Shown: positions 1 to 9,308 of the stretch, piece by piece
How the letters are laid out: the number at the start of each line of letters is the position of its first letter
Position numbering within the stretch: the first letter of the stretch is position 1
Made by a program: the position numbers and the translations under genes
From: Flavobacteriaceae bacterium
GTDB lineage: Bacteria; Bacteroidota; Bacteroidia; Flavobacteriales; Flavobacteriaceae
NCBI GenBank assembly: GCA_018401115.1
Contig: JAGYKX010000002.1
Coordinates: 1-64,000, forward strand
Length of the DNA: 64,000 bases
Direction: 5' to 3'
The notes under the pieces: model-generated
Seen by the model: only the letters and a program-made list of their open reading frames with translations
What the model was told of the DNA's origin: nothing
Database searches by the model: none

Positions 1-16
1 TTTGTAGTTTGGATCT

Positions 17-994
17 ATGAAAAGAAAGGAATTTGTTGGCAGCGTTTGCCCTGCAGTTGTTATAGCAATGATGAGTGCACCGCTTATTTATAGTTGTAGT
101 AGAGAGGATAATGATCCTGCTGAAGTTCCATTAATTAAATACAATGTTTTAATCTCAGCTGGTGAAGGTGGATCAGTGAGTACGTCGGGTGGTGAGTTTA
201 ACCAAGGTTCCGAAATTAGTGTTATTGCTGTTCCTTTAGGAGAATATATTTTCAAAGAATGGTCAGATGGAAACACAAATGCTACAAGAACTATAAATGT
301 TTCATCTGACATTACACTGACTGCTAACTTTGAAAAAAAGAAGTATCCATTAACTCTAAATATTGAAGGAGAAGGAGAAGTTTTAGAGGAGATAATAAAT
401 ACTGGACGTACAACAGATTATGATTCTGGAACAACTATAAAGCTAACCGCTATTCCAGTAAATGGATGGATATTTCAAGACTGGAAAGGAGCCATTGAAT
501 CTTCTGAATCAACTACTCAAGTAACCATTAGTGAACCTCTTGAAATAACAGCTACTTTTATTATTGATGATACTGTTGGAGAAAACAACGAAGATCCATT
601 ATCAGAAGAAGAATCCAGATACCAGGAAGTTAAAGAGCTTATTGAATCCGATGGATATTATTATGAAAACAAGCTACTGTACATAGATCTTTCTAATGAA
701 AATTATGAATCACTTGAAGAAATCAGTGCTTTTGTGAATGATATGGAAAATGGTATACTCATACTAAGAAAGGATCAAGAAAACTACATGGCATTTGATA
801 ATTGTTGCCCTCACTTAGGGACAAGAAATCAATGGACTTATTCCAATAATAGATTTAGATGCAATAACCACGGTAATTCATTTGGAACAGGAGAAGGTTT
901 CACTTCTTTTTGCAGCTCAAATAGCACCACAGGTAATCTTAAGCAGTTTCCAACACAAATTTATAAGGATATGCTTACTATAGATTTTAATTAA
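17..994 (+). CDS. Rieske [2Fe-2S] lipoprotein with InlB-type repeats
   Basis: The 325-aa product has an N-terminal signal with a lipobox-like IYSC ending at Cys27, so it is probably a lipoprotein outside the cytoplasm. Residues ~41-107 and ~110-183 are two repeats of the InlB/bacterial-repeat type (recurring GEG...G.I.L.A.P..GW.F..W pattern). The C-terminus (~230-325) is a Rieske domain: CPH at 264-266 and CNNH at 282-285 supply the Cys/His pairs that bind a 2Fe-2S cluster. An acidic linker (~185-205) separates the parts. It closely resembles the gene at 37245, which lacks the repeats. The electron partner is unknown. Rieske assignment is firm; the physiological role is not. Confidence 0.85.
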   Translation: MKRKEFVGSVCPAVVIAMMSAPLIYSCSREDNDPAEVPLIKYNVLISAGEGGSVSTSGGEFNQGSEISVIAVPLGEYIFKEWSDGNTNATRTINVSSDITLTANFEKKKYPLTLNIEGEGEVLEEIINTGRTTDYDSGTTIKLTAIPVNGWIFQDWKGAIESSESTTQVTISEPLEITATFIIDDTVGENNEDPLSEEESRYQEVKELIESDGYYYENKLLYIDLSNENYESLEEISAFVNDMENGILILRKDQENYMAFDNCCPHLGTRNQWTYSNNRFRCNNHGNSFGTGEGFTSFCSSNSTTGNLKQFPTQIYKDMLTIDFN

Positions 995-1180
995 AAGCAC
1001 ATAGTCTTCAAGTTATATATAGATATCACGACCAACCTAAAAAAAGAAAACCGTTTCTATTAAACCCACCCCTCAGATAAAATCTAGTGATGCATTGAAA
1101 CATTTTGGGTTTTTATATAAGCGTTAAGAAGTGAACCATTTTAAAGCTGACAATACAATAATCGTACAAATATATATATT

Positions 1181-1223
1181 AAAAACAAAAAACCCTTGAA
1201 AATCATATGATTAACAAGGGTTT
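1181..1223 (-). terminator. Rho-independent terminator of tRNA-Leu
   Basis: On the minus strand, AAACCCTTG and CAAGGGTTT (plus-strand arms 1190-1198 and 1215-1223) form a 9-bp stem followed by TTTTGTTTTT. It starts four bases after the tRNA 3' end. The stretch from 995 to 1180 shows no gene. Confidence 0.75.
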
Positions 1224-1226
1224 AAG

Positions 1227-1307
1227 TACTCGAGGTGGGAATCGAACCCACACTCCAAAGGAACTGGATTTTGAATCCAGCGCGTCTACCAATTCCGCCA
1301 CTCGAGC
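1227..1307 (-). tRNA. tRNA-Leu (anticodon CAA)
   Basis: Reading the minus strand from 1307, GCTCGAG pairs with CTCGAGT (one G-U) as acceptor stem, with discriminator A73 at 1227. The anticodon arm CTGGA-TTCAAAA-TCCAG places CAA at positions 34-36, which reads UUG. The T-arm is GTGGG-TTCGATT-CCCAC. A long variable arm (TCC-TTT-GGA) marks a class II tRNA, fitting Leu. CCA is not encoded. Confidence 0.96.
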
Positions 1308-1417
1308 AAATGATAGGAAAATATGTTCTCCTAAAATTGGAAGGCAAAATTAGAAAATAAATTGAGAATCTTCCTAAAAAAAAGAAACAATTCACTGTGG
1401 CAACTAAAATAAATGTA

Positions 1418-1425
1418 TAAATTTG
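1418..1425 (+). promoter_or_regulatory. Flavobacterial -7 element for prs
   Basis: TAAATTTG matches the Bacteroidota -7 consensus TAnnTTTG. Transcription would begin near 1432, which rules out the upstream TTG (1423) as a start for prs and favours ATG 1477. No good TTG -33 element is visible. Confidence 0.55.
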
Positions 1426-1476
1426 CAGCTCCTTAATATTAAGGAACTTAGAACTGGAACCAAACCCGCTTTAAGC

Positions 1477-2418
1477 ATGCCATATATACAACCAGAACCT
1501 AAAATTTTTGCTTGCACCCAAAGCCAGGCCCTCGCAGAGAAGATCGCTGAATCTTTTGGTGCCCCTATTGGAAAAGTAATTACGTCCAAATACAGCGATG
1601 GAGAATTCCAACCTTCTTTTGAAGAGTCTGTACGTGGATCTAGGGTTTTTATTGTGGGTTCTACCAACCCAAGTTCTGAGAATTTAATGGAAATGCTGTT
1701 GATGTTAGATGCAGCTAAAAGAGCATCGGCCAGGCATATTACGGCAGTGATGCCGTATTTTGGGTGGGCCAGACAAGACAGAAAAGACAAGCCTAGGGTG
1801 CCTATTGCTGCTAAATTGGTGGCTAAAATGCTTGAGGTTGCTGGGGCTACAAGGATCATTACTATGGACCTTCATGCAGACCAAATACAAGGGTTCTTTG
1901 AAAAACCTGTAGACCATTTGTTTGCCTCTACCCTATTTTTACCTTATTTAAAAAGTCTAAACTTAGAAAATTTAACTATTGCGTCTCCAGATATGGGCGG
2001 TTCCAAGAGAGCTTACGCCTATTCTAAAGCCCTAGAAAGCGACGTAGTAATTTGTTATAAACAAAGAGAGAAAGCCAATGTAATTTCTCATATGGAACTA
2101 ATTGGAGAAGTGACTGGTAAAAATGTGGTCTTGGTAGACGACATGGTAGACACCGCTGGAACACTGACCAAAGCAGCAGATTTAATGATAGAGCGAGGCG
2201 CCTTAAGCGTAAGGGCTATAACCACGCATGCCATTCTTTCTGGGAACGCTTACGAGCGTATTGAAAATTCAAAATTAACGGAATTAATCGTGACCGATTC
2301 TATTCCGCTAAAACAACAAAGCGATAAAATTAGAGTGATTGGTTGTGCAGCACTATTTGCAGACGTAATGCAAAGGGTTCATACCAATACTTCTATTAGC
2401 TCAAAGTTTTTAATGTAA
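1477..2418 (+). CDS. prs: Ribose-phosphate pyrophosphokinase
   Basis: Cytoplasmic enzyme making PRPP from ribose 5-phosphate and ATP for nucleotide, NAD and His/Trp synthesis. The 313-aa length is typical. Visible signatures are KIFACTQSQ near the N-terminus, the flexible-loop/ATP region ARQDRK (~98-103), the divalent-cation/PRPP signature DLHADQIQGFF (~131-141) and the PRPP-binding loop VDDMVDTAGT (~220-229). An 18-codon upstream extension is open, but its TTG start overlaps the likely -7 box, so ATG 1477 is chosen. rplY follows 44 bases downstream, a pairing common in Bacteroidota. Confidence 0.96.
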   Translation: MPYIQPEPKIFACTQSQALAEKIAESFGAPIGKVITSKYSDGEFQPSFEESVRGSRVFIVGSTNPSSENLMEMLLMLDAAKRASARHITAVMPYFGWARQDRKDKPRVPIAAKLVAKMLEVAGATRIITMDLHADQIQGFFEKPVDHLFASTLFLPYLKSLNLENLTIASPDMGGSKRAYAYSKALESDVVICYKQREKANVISHMELIGEVTGKNVVLVDDMVDTAGTLTKAADLMIERGALSVRAITTHAILSGNAYERIENSKLTELIVTDSIPLKQQSDKIRVIGCAALFADVMQRVHTNTSISSKFLM

Positions 2419-2422
2419 GAAC

Positions 2423-2436
2423 GTCCCGAGGGGGAC
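2423..2436 (+). other. Small hairpin between prs and rplY
   Basis: GTCCC-GAGG-GGGAC can form a GC-rich 5-bp stem just after the prs stop. It is followed by TATTTATT rather than a clean T-run, so it may be a weak terminator, an mRNA-processing hairpin or chance. Confidence 0.35.
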
Positions 2437-2462
2437 TATTTATTAATAATTAAATTTAGAAC

Positions 2463-3092
2463 ATGAAATCTATTACTATTAAAGGATCACAAAGAGAAAG
2501 CGTGGGCAAAAAAGCAACAAAGGCCTTGCGTAATGCTGGAATGGTTCCTTGCGTAATTTACGGAGGAGACAAACCAGTACATTTTTCAGCTGCAGAGCTG
2601 GCATTTAAACCGTTAATCTACACTCCAAACGCACACACAGTAACGGTAGATTTAGAAGACGGGACTAAAATTGATGCGGTATTACAGGACATTCAATTCC
2701 ACCCTGTTACAGACAAAATCTTACACATAGATTTCTATCAGTTATTCAGCGACAAACCAGTAAACATGAGTATTCCTGTACAATTAGAAGGAAACTCTCC
2801 AGGGGTTAGAAACGGGGGGCGTTTGTTGTTTAGAAAACGTAAGTTAACTATTAAGGCATTACCAGGAGACTTACCAGATTTCTTCCCAGTAGATATTTCA
2901 AAACTTAAAATTGGTGGTACTATTCCAGTATCTTCTTTATTAGACGAGAAATATACTTTCTTACATCCTGAAAGCACTGCTATTGTTCAAGTGAAAACAT
3001 CTAGAACCGCTGTTTCAATTGAAGATGAAGATGAAGAAGGTGCAGAAGGTGCAGAAGGTGCAGACGCACCAGCAGAAGCTGCTGCAGAGTAA
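2463..3092 (+). CDS. rplY: 50S ribosomal protein L25/Ctc
   Basis: Binds 5S rRNA in the large subunit. The 209-aa protein is the long, general-stress Ctc form: an N-terminal L25 domain (~1-92, starting [20 protein letters not shown]) and the C-terminal TL5-type beta domain (~95-185). It ends in a low-complexity acidic/Ala tail from ~188 made by short GCAGAAGGT DNA repeats, typical of Bacteroidota L25. The gene lies between prs and pth, its usual place, and is closed by a strong terminator. Confidence 0.95.
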   Translation: MKSITIKGSQRESVGKKATKALRNAGMVPCVIYGGDKPVHFSAAELAFKPLIYTPNAHTVTVDLEDGTKIDAVLQDIQFHPVTDKILHIDFYQLFSDKPVNMSIPVQLEGNSPGVRNGGRLLFRKRKLTIKALPGDLPDFFPVDISKLKIGGTIPVSSLLDEKYTFLHPESTAIVQVKTSRTAVSIEDEDEEGAEGAEGADAPAEAAAE

Positions 3093-3115
3093 TTATAGGC
3101 AAACTATTTATTTTA

Positions 3116-3157
3116 AGCATCCCAAGCCACCTGGTTTGGGATGCTTTTTTTATTTTT
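3116..3157 (+). terminator. Strong rho-independent terminator after rplY
   Basis: AGCATCCCAAGCC and GGTTTGGGATGCT (arms 3116-3128 and 3133-3145) form a near-perfect 13-bp stem with a four-base loop, followed by a T-rich tract (TTTTTTTATTTTT). It separates prs-rplY from pth. Confidence 0.92.
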
Positions 3158-3187
3158 ACCCCTACATCCTACAAACTAGCGTAGCAA

Positions 3188-3754
3188 ATGAAAAAATTCC
3201 TGATTGTTGGCCTTGGAAATATAGGCGCTGAATATGCGGAAACAAGGCATAATATTGGTTTTAAAGTAGTAGAAGCCCTCGCCCTAAAACACGAGCAGCC
3301 TTTTGAAACCCAAAAATTAGGTGACCTAGCAACGGTTAAAATCAAAGGAAGAAGTTTATTGCTTTTAAAACCTAGTACCTATATGAATCTCAGCGGTAAA
3401 GCAGTACTGTACTGGATGGAAAAAGAGAAAATTCCTTTGGAAAATGTCTTGATAGTGACAGATGACATTCACCTGCCCTTTGGGAGCATCCGCCTAAAGG
3501 CGAAAGGATCAGATGGAGGTCACAATGGCTTAAAAGACATTCAAGAAAAATTAAATACGGTCCAATACAACCGCTATAGATTCGGAGTAGGCGCAGATTT
3601 TGGCGCTGGAAGACAGATAGATTACGTCTTAGGAGAATGGTCTACAGAAGAGCGAGAAAAACTTAAAGAAAGACTGGAAAAATCTACCTCCCTCATAGAA
3701 TCCTTTGCTCTTGCTGGTTTGGCGAGAACCATGAATCAGTTTAACAATAGCTAA
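3188..3754 (+). CDS. pth: Peptidyl-tRNA hydrolase
   Basis: Releases tRNA from peptidyl-tRNA that drops off ribosomes. At 188 aa it is full length. Family landmarks are [22 protein letters not shown] at the N-terminus (the catalytic His is in the RHN motif, ~residue 21), the substrate-binding [10 protein letters not shown] block (~61-70) and the glycine-rich [12 protein letters not shown] segment (~101-112). It lies just downstream of the rplY terminator, so it probably has its own promoter. Confidence 0.96.
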   Translation: MKKFLIVGLGNIGAEYAETRHNIGFKVVEALALKHEQPFETQKLGDLATVKIKGRSLLLLKPSTYMNLSGKAVLYWMEKEKIPLENVLIVTDDIHLPFGSIRLKAKGSDGGHNGLKDIQEKLNTVQYNRYRFGVGADFGAGRQIDYVLGEWSTEEREKLKERLEKSTSLIESFALAGLARTMNQFNNS

Positions 3755-3773
3755 GTTCCCAATTAATCGCAAT

Positions 3774-4451
3774 TTAATCTATCTTAAAATCAAAAACGGC
3801 AGAAGGGGTCTTATTACCGGAATAGTCGGTGGTCACTACCTGCCAATAATAAGTGGCCCCCTGAGTCACATTGGCAGTAAACTGCGTAGAAGTTGTGCTG
3901 CTTAAATTTTGAACCGCAGTTGGTGGTGATTGGTTGCCTAATAGAAGCGTATAACTAATTATGTCGTTGTCTATATCCGAACCAGACCAACGCAACGAAA
4001 TTTGGCCTTCAGCAGGCATAGTGAGCTGAGCACCTGAAAGCGGTGTTAAAGCAGTTGCGGGAAAAGGGGCGTGGGTGGTTTCACTTCCTGCATTAAAAAA
4101 ATACCACAAGCTACTTGAGGTAGTCTCCAAGACTTTCGTATTAGAAGCAATTACCTGCCATGAATACGCTTCGCCCATTTTCAAGGGAACTTCTATAGAA
4201 GTCAATAAAGTATTTTGAATGGTTTTTTGGCCACTACTCAGTTGTATAATTTCTACACGATAAGATTCTGCCTCTGTAGCTTCTCGCCACTCAAAGGCAA
4301 TCCTTCTGGTGACTTCATTGACCAAGCTTCCCTCTGTACAATCTAAATTTTGGGTTGGGAAAACCAAAGATATAGGCCCAGGTGGGCTTGGTGGGGCGTC
4401 TTTTCCACAGCCTAAAAAAAATATACAGCATATTAAAAAGTACTTTTTCAT
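3774..4451 (-). CDS. Lipoprotein with fibronectin III-like domains
   Basis: The 225-aa product begins with a short lipoprotein signal (lipobox FLGC, Cys15). Two fibronectin-III-like segments are visible, each with the YxWQV strand typical of the fold (SWQVIASNT at ~97 and YYWQVVTTDYSGN at ~200). Its start overlaps the stop of the large metalloprotease upstream by an ATGA junction, so the two are co-transcribed and probably translationally coupled. A surface partner or inhibitor of the protease is possible but not shown. Function unknown. Confidence 0.75.
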   Translation of the reverse strand: MKKYFLICCIFFLGCGKDAPPSPPGPISLVFPTQNLDCTEGSLVNEVTRRIAFEWREATEAESYRVEIIQLSSGQKTIQNTLLTSIEVPLKMGEAYSWQVIASNTKVLETTSSSLWYFFNAGSETTHAPFPATALTPLSGAQLTMPAEGQISLRWSGSDIDNDIISYTLLLGNQSPPTAVQNLSSTTSTQFTANVTQGATYYWQVVTTDYSGNKTPSAVFDFKID

Positions 4452-7400
4452 TCTTTTAAAACTTTATAAGAGGTGGTGGTGCCATCTAACTCAATTCGAA
4501 CAATATAAACGCCTGGATCCCAAAGCGAAGTATCTAAACGCCATGGTGTTAGGGTCGCAGTTGTATTGTATGTGCCTAGGCCTGCACCTGAAAGGGTGAA
4601 AATTTGGACTTTCATTTCGGGCTTTTCAAATACAGCCGCCTGAATATAAAGCATTTCTTTTAATGGATTTGGGTACACCAAAGGTTTGGGAGTATAAAAA
4701 ATTTGCTCCTCATAAATACCCTGGCAATCCAAACCTGTCACTATTTTAAGGCTGTTAATTCCTGGCTTTAATGCCAAGGTTAACTGGGGCTGTTCTTGTG
4801 TAAAAGACTGGTCATTTAAGCTTACAAAGTAGCGACTGCTACCCGACAAATTCACAGATAAAGATCCCCCGTTGTCATAAGATACTGCAGTGGTCACCGC
4901 CAGTGGCTCTGGAGCGCCAATGCGCACTTCAAAACATTGTTGTTCATAATTAATTCCAGCTTTAGTTCCCTCAAAGCAAAGGGTGTAGTTGCCTGCTGTC
5001 ATATTTTCCAATGCCAAAAAGCTTGTGAATGAAGCTTGGTTAATTTGAGCTCCTGAGGCATTTTTAACGTAAACCACATAATCCATCACCTGTGCTACGG
5101 TCACTTCTACAGATCCATCTGAAACATTTAAACAGGATTGGCTCTTGAGAGACACCCTAAAGTTTTGGGGGTCTAAGCGGTACACAGCGCAACCTTTGGT
5201 GTCTACCTCAGCACCAGCAGGGGTGTTGAGACATTGGTCTGCACCGTCGTCATAAACACCATCATTATCTGCGTCTGGTCTAAAAGTACCCGCTGCAGCT
5301 ATTTTCATCTCAAAAAGATTCAAAGCACCTCCGTCTGCTTCCGCCACATCTTCAATTTCAAGGCGCCAGATTCCCTTAATGGAGTCTCCCCTAAAAATCT
5401 CAAAACTCCCCAAAGGTCTTACAAAGCCGCCTATAGCAGGGTCATTTGCACAGTTAAAAACAGGGGCTGTATCTGAGAAGGTAGCGACCAAATTTTCCCC
5501 TTGCCCGCAGGAATTGGCAATTAAAACGGCTACTTTTCCTGAAGGAGCGTAAAGCTTTACAACAAGGTCTGAAAGGTATGAGTGGGCAATATCTAATGAA
5601 ACTTCTAAAGAGGCAAGCGGCAAATCTTCCTTAATCTCAATACTGGCATTAATGGTATTGGGAGTATTACTTCCAATAGTAATCGGAAGCAAATCTGCAG
5701 ATTTGGTCTGGGTATTCTCTGGTGTAGTCTTAAAACTATTTACTTCTGACGGGGTATTTCCACCACAGTCATTTAAAGCTATTACCCGCCAAAAATATGT
5801 AGTGTCTGGCGCCAAGTCTACCAAATAATCCTGAGAAAAAGAGGTAGAATTAGTATAATAAATTGTGTCAAAATCAGTTGTTTCAGAAACTTCTACTATA
5901 TAGGTACTTGCCCCATTAACTGCAGACCACTCTAGAGTAGCGTCTAAAAAAACAGCAGCGTTTCCTGAAGATGGGCTTAATAAAGTAGGAGGGTCTAGCG
6001 TGTCTGGTAAAATAGTAATACTGAAATCTAAACTGTTGCTCAACGCGCCACTTTCTACCAATGCAGTAATGGAGAACGTGCCCGCAATAAGCTCCTTAGC
6101 GGCACTAAATGTAATGTCTATTGATTGACTATTAGTAAAAGTGCCTAAAGTGGGCGTCGCTGAAAGACCCGAAGGAAGGTTCAAAAACGATATTTCAGCA
6201 GCCTCAGAAGTAGACTCGTATTCAATCACACCAGACAAGCTTACTGAAGACTCTGGACATAAGGAGGCGAATGTTGGGTTAAACACCAAGGCCAATGGGG
6301 CCTGGTTTATTTCAAAATCTGCGGTATTTACAGCAAAAAACGGATTATTCTCTGCTTTAAGCATGAGGCGCGCGTTGGTTGCATTGGTATTTGGAAGCAC
6401 CAAAGTATAGTGCCCATTGTTGGGAATTCCAGTGGCCAAGGTCTTAGAAAAGCTTAGTCCGCCGTCTAATGAAAGTAATGCTTTGAGTGTTTTGGTATTT
6501 AGCTCAGGGCCGTTGGTTCTCGCTACTTCCCAGCTTACTGTTATAGGTTGCCCACCGCTATAGCTTTGTATACTGTCTTGAGAACGAATAAAGAAAGGGC
6601 CCACATTAGACTGAACTTTCAAACGGGTACTAGCCATTTTTATTCCAGCACCTTCACTTGCGTTATCCCTCACGGTTACATAAAAATTATAGTCCCTAGG
6701 GATGGAGGCCAAGGTCTCCCACTGCGTTAAAGAAGGGGTATCTGTGGTTAATTTATTCGCTGCTATATTAATCAATTTAGGAAAATATCTTTGGGGAGAA
6801 GTCGTTGGAGGCAATGACCTAAAAGCAGCTCCCACTGGATTTTGAGGGCCAAAAATAGCTGCAGTAACTACTCCATTGTCTGCTTGTTCCCAAGCGTAAG
6901 AAAGTACGTCTTCTGTGTTAGGGTCTGAAGCCTTCGCTTCGAGTAAAAATGGCGTAGCTAAGGGGAGCTTATAATCATTTAAAGCTTCTAAAACAGGTGC
7001 GTCATTAGTACTCAATTCATTGCTCTCACAAGCGTAAGTGTCAAGATAATTTAAAATTTGAAGGATACTCACCCCATGGAAGTAATCTGAGGCATTAGTG
7101 GCCACGTTTTCTCCAGAAACAATTCCTGCATAAGACATAATGGTACTACCACTTCCAGGTTCTACTTGAACATTCGTGCCCTCCGATTCATAAGACCAGG
7201 TGTGATTGGCCCCAAATTGATGCCCTATTTCATGGGCCACAAAATCAATATCAAAGGTGTCGCCCTCGGGAAACTGTCCAGAGGAAAAACCACTCCCCTT
7301 TTTGTTGTCCTGGCAAACCGCCCCAACAAAACCAGCGTTACCATTGTTGTTGTCTTGGTGAAAAAGATGTCCTAGGTCATAATTCGCTTCCCCAATATTA

Positions 7401-8245
7401 GCGGTTAATGTCGTTTGAATTTCATTGATTAAATCTGACCCAAATGGATCTGTTTCAGGGTCTGTATAAATGACATTGGTCGTACTGGCAACCAAAGAAA
7501 GCTGCACCCCTAAATCTCTGCCAAACACTGCATTAATTCTGGTTACAGTAGCATTAATTGCCGTTAAAGCACCTTCTAGCGTTCCACCGTGATACTGGGT
7601 GTATTCTCCCGAGGCGGCTACCGCAAGCCGGTATGTTTTTACCGTTGTTTTTGCCGCTACATTTGGGGCTTTTGCCCCGCTAGATTTGGCCGTCATACTT
7701 CCGGCCGATGCCCTTATGCGCACCGCTGTTTCTTCCTCAAAAGTACTGCATATAAAATCCTGATTTTCAGAATCCATAGCAGCATAAAACACGTATTGAC
7801 CTGTGTTCCTTATCTTTTCTAAAAAAGTGAACCCTGGAGAATTAGGACTTGTAAAGGTTGCCGACAATTGGGTGTTTAGGCCTTTAGAAAAGGAGAAAAA
7901 TACCATTGAACCGAAAGCACCCTTCCCTTTAAAAGAGCGAATACCGGGATATTTAAGCTGAAGACCCTCTGAGAGTGATGCGTAATCACTGATCGAAAAA
8001 GGTTCTAAAACACCTGTTTCATTTGGGAAGTATAGAGGGGTATTCGTATTTAGCGATTTTTGAAGGGCTTTGACAAATCCCTCCTCGTCCAAATCGTAAA
8101 ATACTTTATCCTGAGGGGATTTAGCGCCAAGTCCCCACTGAAATGAGGGTGTTTTAGCAGGAGACCAATAGCTTTGCTGTGCTTGAACAGAAAAGACTAA
8201 AAAAAGTAGGCATAATGAAAAAACAAGCCGTAATTTTGAACACAT
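4448..8245 (-). CDS. Secreted reprolysin-like metalloprotease with T9SS sorting domain
   Basis: The 1265-aa protein has a cleavable signal peptide ending near VQAQQ. A metzincin zinc motif, HEIGHQFGANH (~338-348), is followed by a Met-turn candidate (SIMSY). After the catalytic domain come Fn3/cadherin-like modules, a second Fn3 with ETTYFWRVIAL-type strand, a P/homoB-like domain (~ASLEVSLDIAHSYLSDLVVKL, proprotein-convertase type) and a C-terminal T9SS type A sorting tail (VYPNP...GVYIVRI...YKVLKE). It should be exported across the outer membrane by T9SS. An upstream extension to 8311 is open, but a -7 box lies inside it, so ATG 8245 is chosen. Confidence 0.9.
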   Translation of the reverse strand: MCSKLRLVFSLCLLFLVFSVQAQQSYWSPAKTPSFQWGLGAKSPQDKVFYDLDEEGFVKALQKSLNTNTPLYFPNETGVLEPFSISDYASLSEGLQLKYPGIRSFKGKGAFGSMVFFSFSKGLNTQLSATFTSPNSPGFTFLEKIRNTGQYVFYAAMDSENQDFICSTFEEETAVRIRASAGSMTAKSSGAKAPNVAAKTTVKTYRLAVAASGEYTQYHGGTLEGALTAINATVTRINAVFGRDLGVQLSLVASTTNVIYTDPETDPFGSDLINEIQTTLTANIGEANYDLGHLFHQDNNNGNAGFVGAVCQDNKKGSGFSSGQFPEGDTFDIDFVAHEIGHQFGANHTWSYESEGTNVQVEPGSGSTIMSYAGIVSGENVATNASDYFHGVSILQILNYLDTYACESNELSTNDAPVLEALNDYKLPLATPFLLEAKASDPNTEDVLSYAWEQADNGVVTAAIFGPQNPVGAAFRSLPPTTSPQRYFPKLINIAANKLTTDTPSLTQWETLASIPRDYNFYVTVRDNASEGAGIKMASTRLKVQSNVGPFFIRSQDSIQSYSGGQPITVSWEVARTNGPELNTKTLKALLSLDGGLSFSKTLATGIPNNGHYTLVLPNTNATNARLMLKAENNPFFAVNTADFEINQAPLALVFNPTFASLCPESSVSLSGVIEYESTSEAAEISFLNLPSGLSATPTLGTFTNSQSIDITFSAAKELIAGTFSITALVESGALSNSLDFSITILPDTLDPPTLLSPSSGNAAVFLDATLEWSAVNGASTYIVEVSETTDFDTIYYTNSTSFSQDYLVDLAPDTTYFWRVIALNDCGGNTPSEVNSFKTTPENTQTKSADLLPITIGSNTPNTINASIEIKEDLPLASLEVSLDIAHSYLSDLVVKLYAPSGKVAVLIANSCGQGENLVATFSDTAPVFNCANDPAIGGFVRPLGSFEIFRGDSIKGIWRLEIEDVAEADGGALNLFEMKIAAAGTFRPDADNDGVYDDGADQCLNTPAGAEVDTKGCAVYRLDPQNFRVSLKSQSCLNVSDGSVEVTVAQVMDYVVYVKNASGAQINQASFTSFLALENMTAGNYTLCFEGTKAGINYEQQCFEVRIGAPEPLAVTTAVSYDNGGSLSVNLSGSSRYFVSLNDQSFTQEQPQLTLALKPGINSLKIVTGLDCQGIYEEQIFYTPKPLVYPNPLKEMLYIQAAVFEKPEMKVQIFTLSGAGLGTYNTTATLTPWRLDTSLWDPGVYIVRIELDGTTTSYKVLKE
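7698..7713 (+). repeat. Dispersed CGGCCGATGCC motif, copy 1
   Basis: CTTCCGGCCGATGCCC inside the metalloprotease gene shares CCGGCCGATGCC with the copies at 32327 and 59390; related shorter copies lie at 21196 and 43471. All face the same way on the plus strand. Confidence 0.4.
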
Positions 8246-8265
8246 ATAGGGATATATATATTCTA

Positions 8266-8273
8266 TAAAAATA
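8266..8273 (-). promoter_or_regulatory. -7 element for the metalloprotease operon
   Basis: The minus strand reads TATTTTTA here, close to the TAnnTTTG consensus. A transcript starting near 8258 would begin just ahead of ATG 8245, supporting that start. Confidence 0.5.
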
Positions 8274-8296
8274 CAGTATTTTATTATAAAACTAAC

Positions 8297-9253
8297 GTGA
8301 TTAGCACCCATTCCTTACCGCCACTAGATGCCACTATAAAAACAGCCGTGACTATTGGGACTTTTGATGGGGTTCATTTAGGCCATACTCAAATCATAAA
8401 ACAATTGGTTCAAAAGGCTAAAATATTAGAAATACCCTCAGTAGTATTGAGCTTTTACCCACATCCTAGAATTGTTTTACACCAAGACAGTGGGATTAAA
8501 CTTTTAGACAGTCTTGAAGAAAAAGCGGCCAAATTAGAAGCCCTTGGCGTAGACTATTTTGTGGTTTATCCATTTACTAAAAGCTTCTCCAGAATGAGTG
8601 CAGAGACTTTTGTATCGGACATTTTAGTCCAGGGGCTACATGCTAAAAGTGTACTGATTGGCTATGACCACAGGTTTGGTAGAAATAGAAACGCCAACAT
8701 AGAGGACCTTAGAAATTTTGGGAAACAATACAATTTTGAGGTAGCAGAAATATCTGCACAAGCCATAGAAGCAGTAGCCGTAAGTTCCACTAAAATCAGG
8801 AAGGCACTAGAAGAAGGTCAGGTTAAAAAAGCGAATAAATTCCTTGGTAGTGCATTTGGTCTAAGCGGGAAAGTCATTTCAGGCAGGCAAATTGGGCGCA
8901 CCCTAGGATTTCCTACTGCAAATATAAAACCCTCTTATACCTATAAACTCATTCCAAAGCAAGGGGTTTATGTCATTAAAAGCTATTTGGACGGTCAGGA
9001 GGTATTTGGAATGCTTAATATTGGCCAAAACCCAACAGTCACGCTTCATGTATCTGAATCTGTATTTCCGAAAATAGAAGTGCATTTTTTTCATTTCAAC
9101 AAAGACCTTTACGATCAGGAAATAAACGTTTCCTTTATTGAATGGGTAAGGGATGAGATTAAATTTGACTCCGTAGAAGCACTCCGTTTACAGCTCAAAA
9201 AAGACCAATCCAAGGCCTTAAAAATAGTTGCTACGTACAAAAGCCAAAAGTAA
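8297..9253 (+). CDS. ribF: Bifunctional riboflavin kinase/FMN adenylyltransferase
   Basis: Makes FMN and FAD from riboflavin. The 318-aa protein has the N-terminal FAD synthetase nucleotidyltransferase fold with VTIGTFDGVHLGH (~17-29, HxGH-type) and a C-terminal riboflavin kinase domain with GRTLGFPTAN (~200-209). The start is a GTG; no nearer ATG lies before the conserved FDGVHLGH block. The gene is divergent from the metalloprotease, with ~50 bases between them, and leads a rightward run to 14071. Confidence 0.95.
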   Translation: MISTHSLPPLDATIKTAVTIGTFDGVHLGHTQIIKQLVQKAKILEIPSVVLSFYPHPRIVLHQDSGIKLLDSLEEKAAKLEALGVDYFVVYPFTKSFSRMSAETFVSDILVQGLHAKSVLIGYDHRFGRNRNANIEDLRNFGKQYNFEVAEISAQAIEAVAVSSTKIRKALEEGQVKKANKFLGSAFGLSGKVISGRQIGRTLGFPTANIKPSYTYKLIPKQGVYVIKSYLDGQEVFGMLNIGQNPTVTLHVSESVFPKIEVHFFHFNKDLYDQEINVSFIEWVRDEIKFDSVEALRLQLKKDQSKALKIVATYKSQK

Positions 9254-9308
9254 CCTTTAAAATTCCCCCTATTCCACTACCTTTACACTTTATAAAAATT
9301 CATAGTTT

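Noticed and set aside
1423..1476. N-terminal extension of prs from TTG 1423
   Set aside because: The TTG lies inside the TAAATTTG -7 box, and the extension does not match the family N-terminus.
1404..1859. 151-aa reading frame opposite prs
   Set aside because: A mirror frame of a strongly conserved gene; no start context or family pattern.
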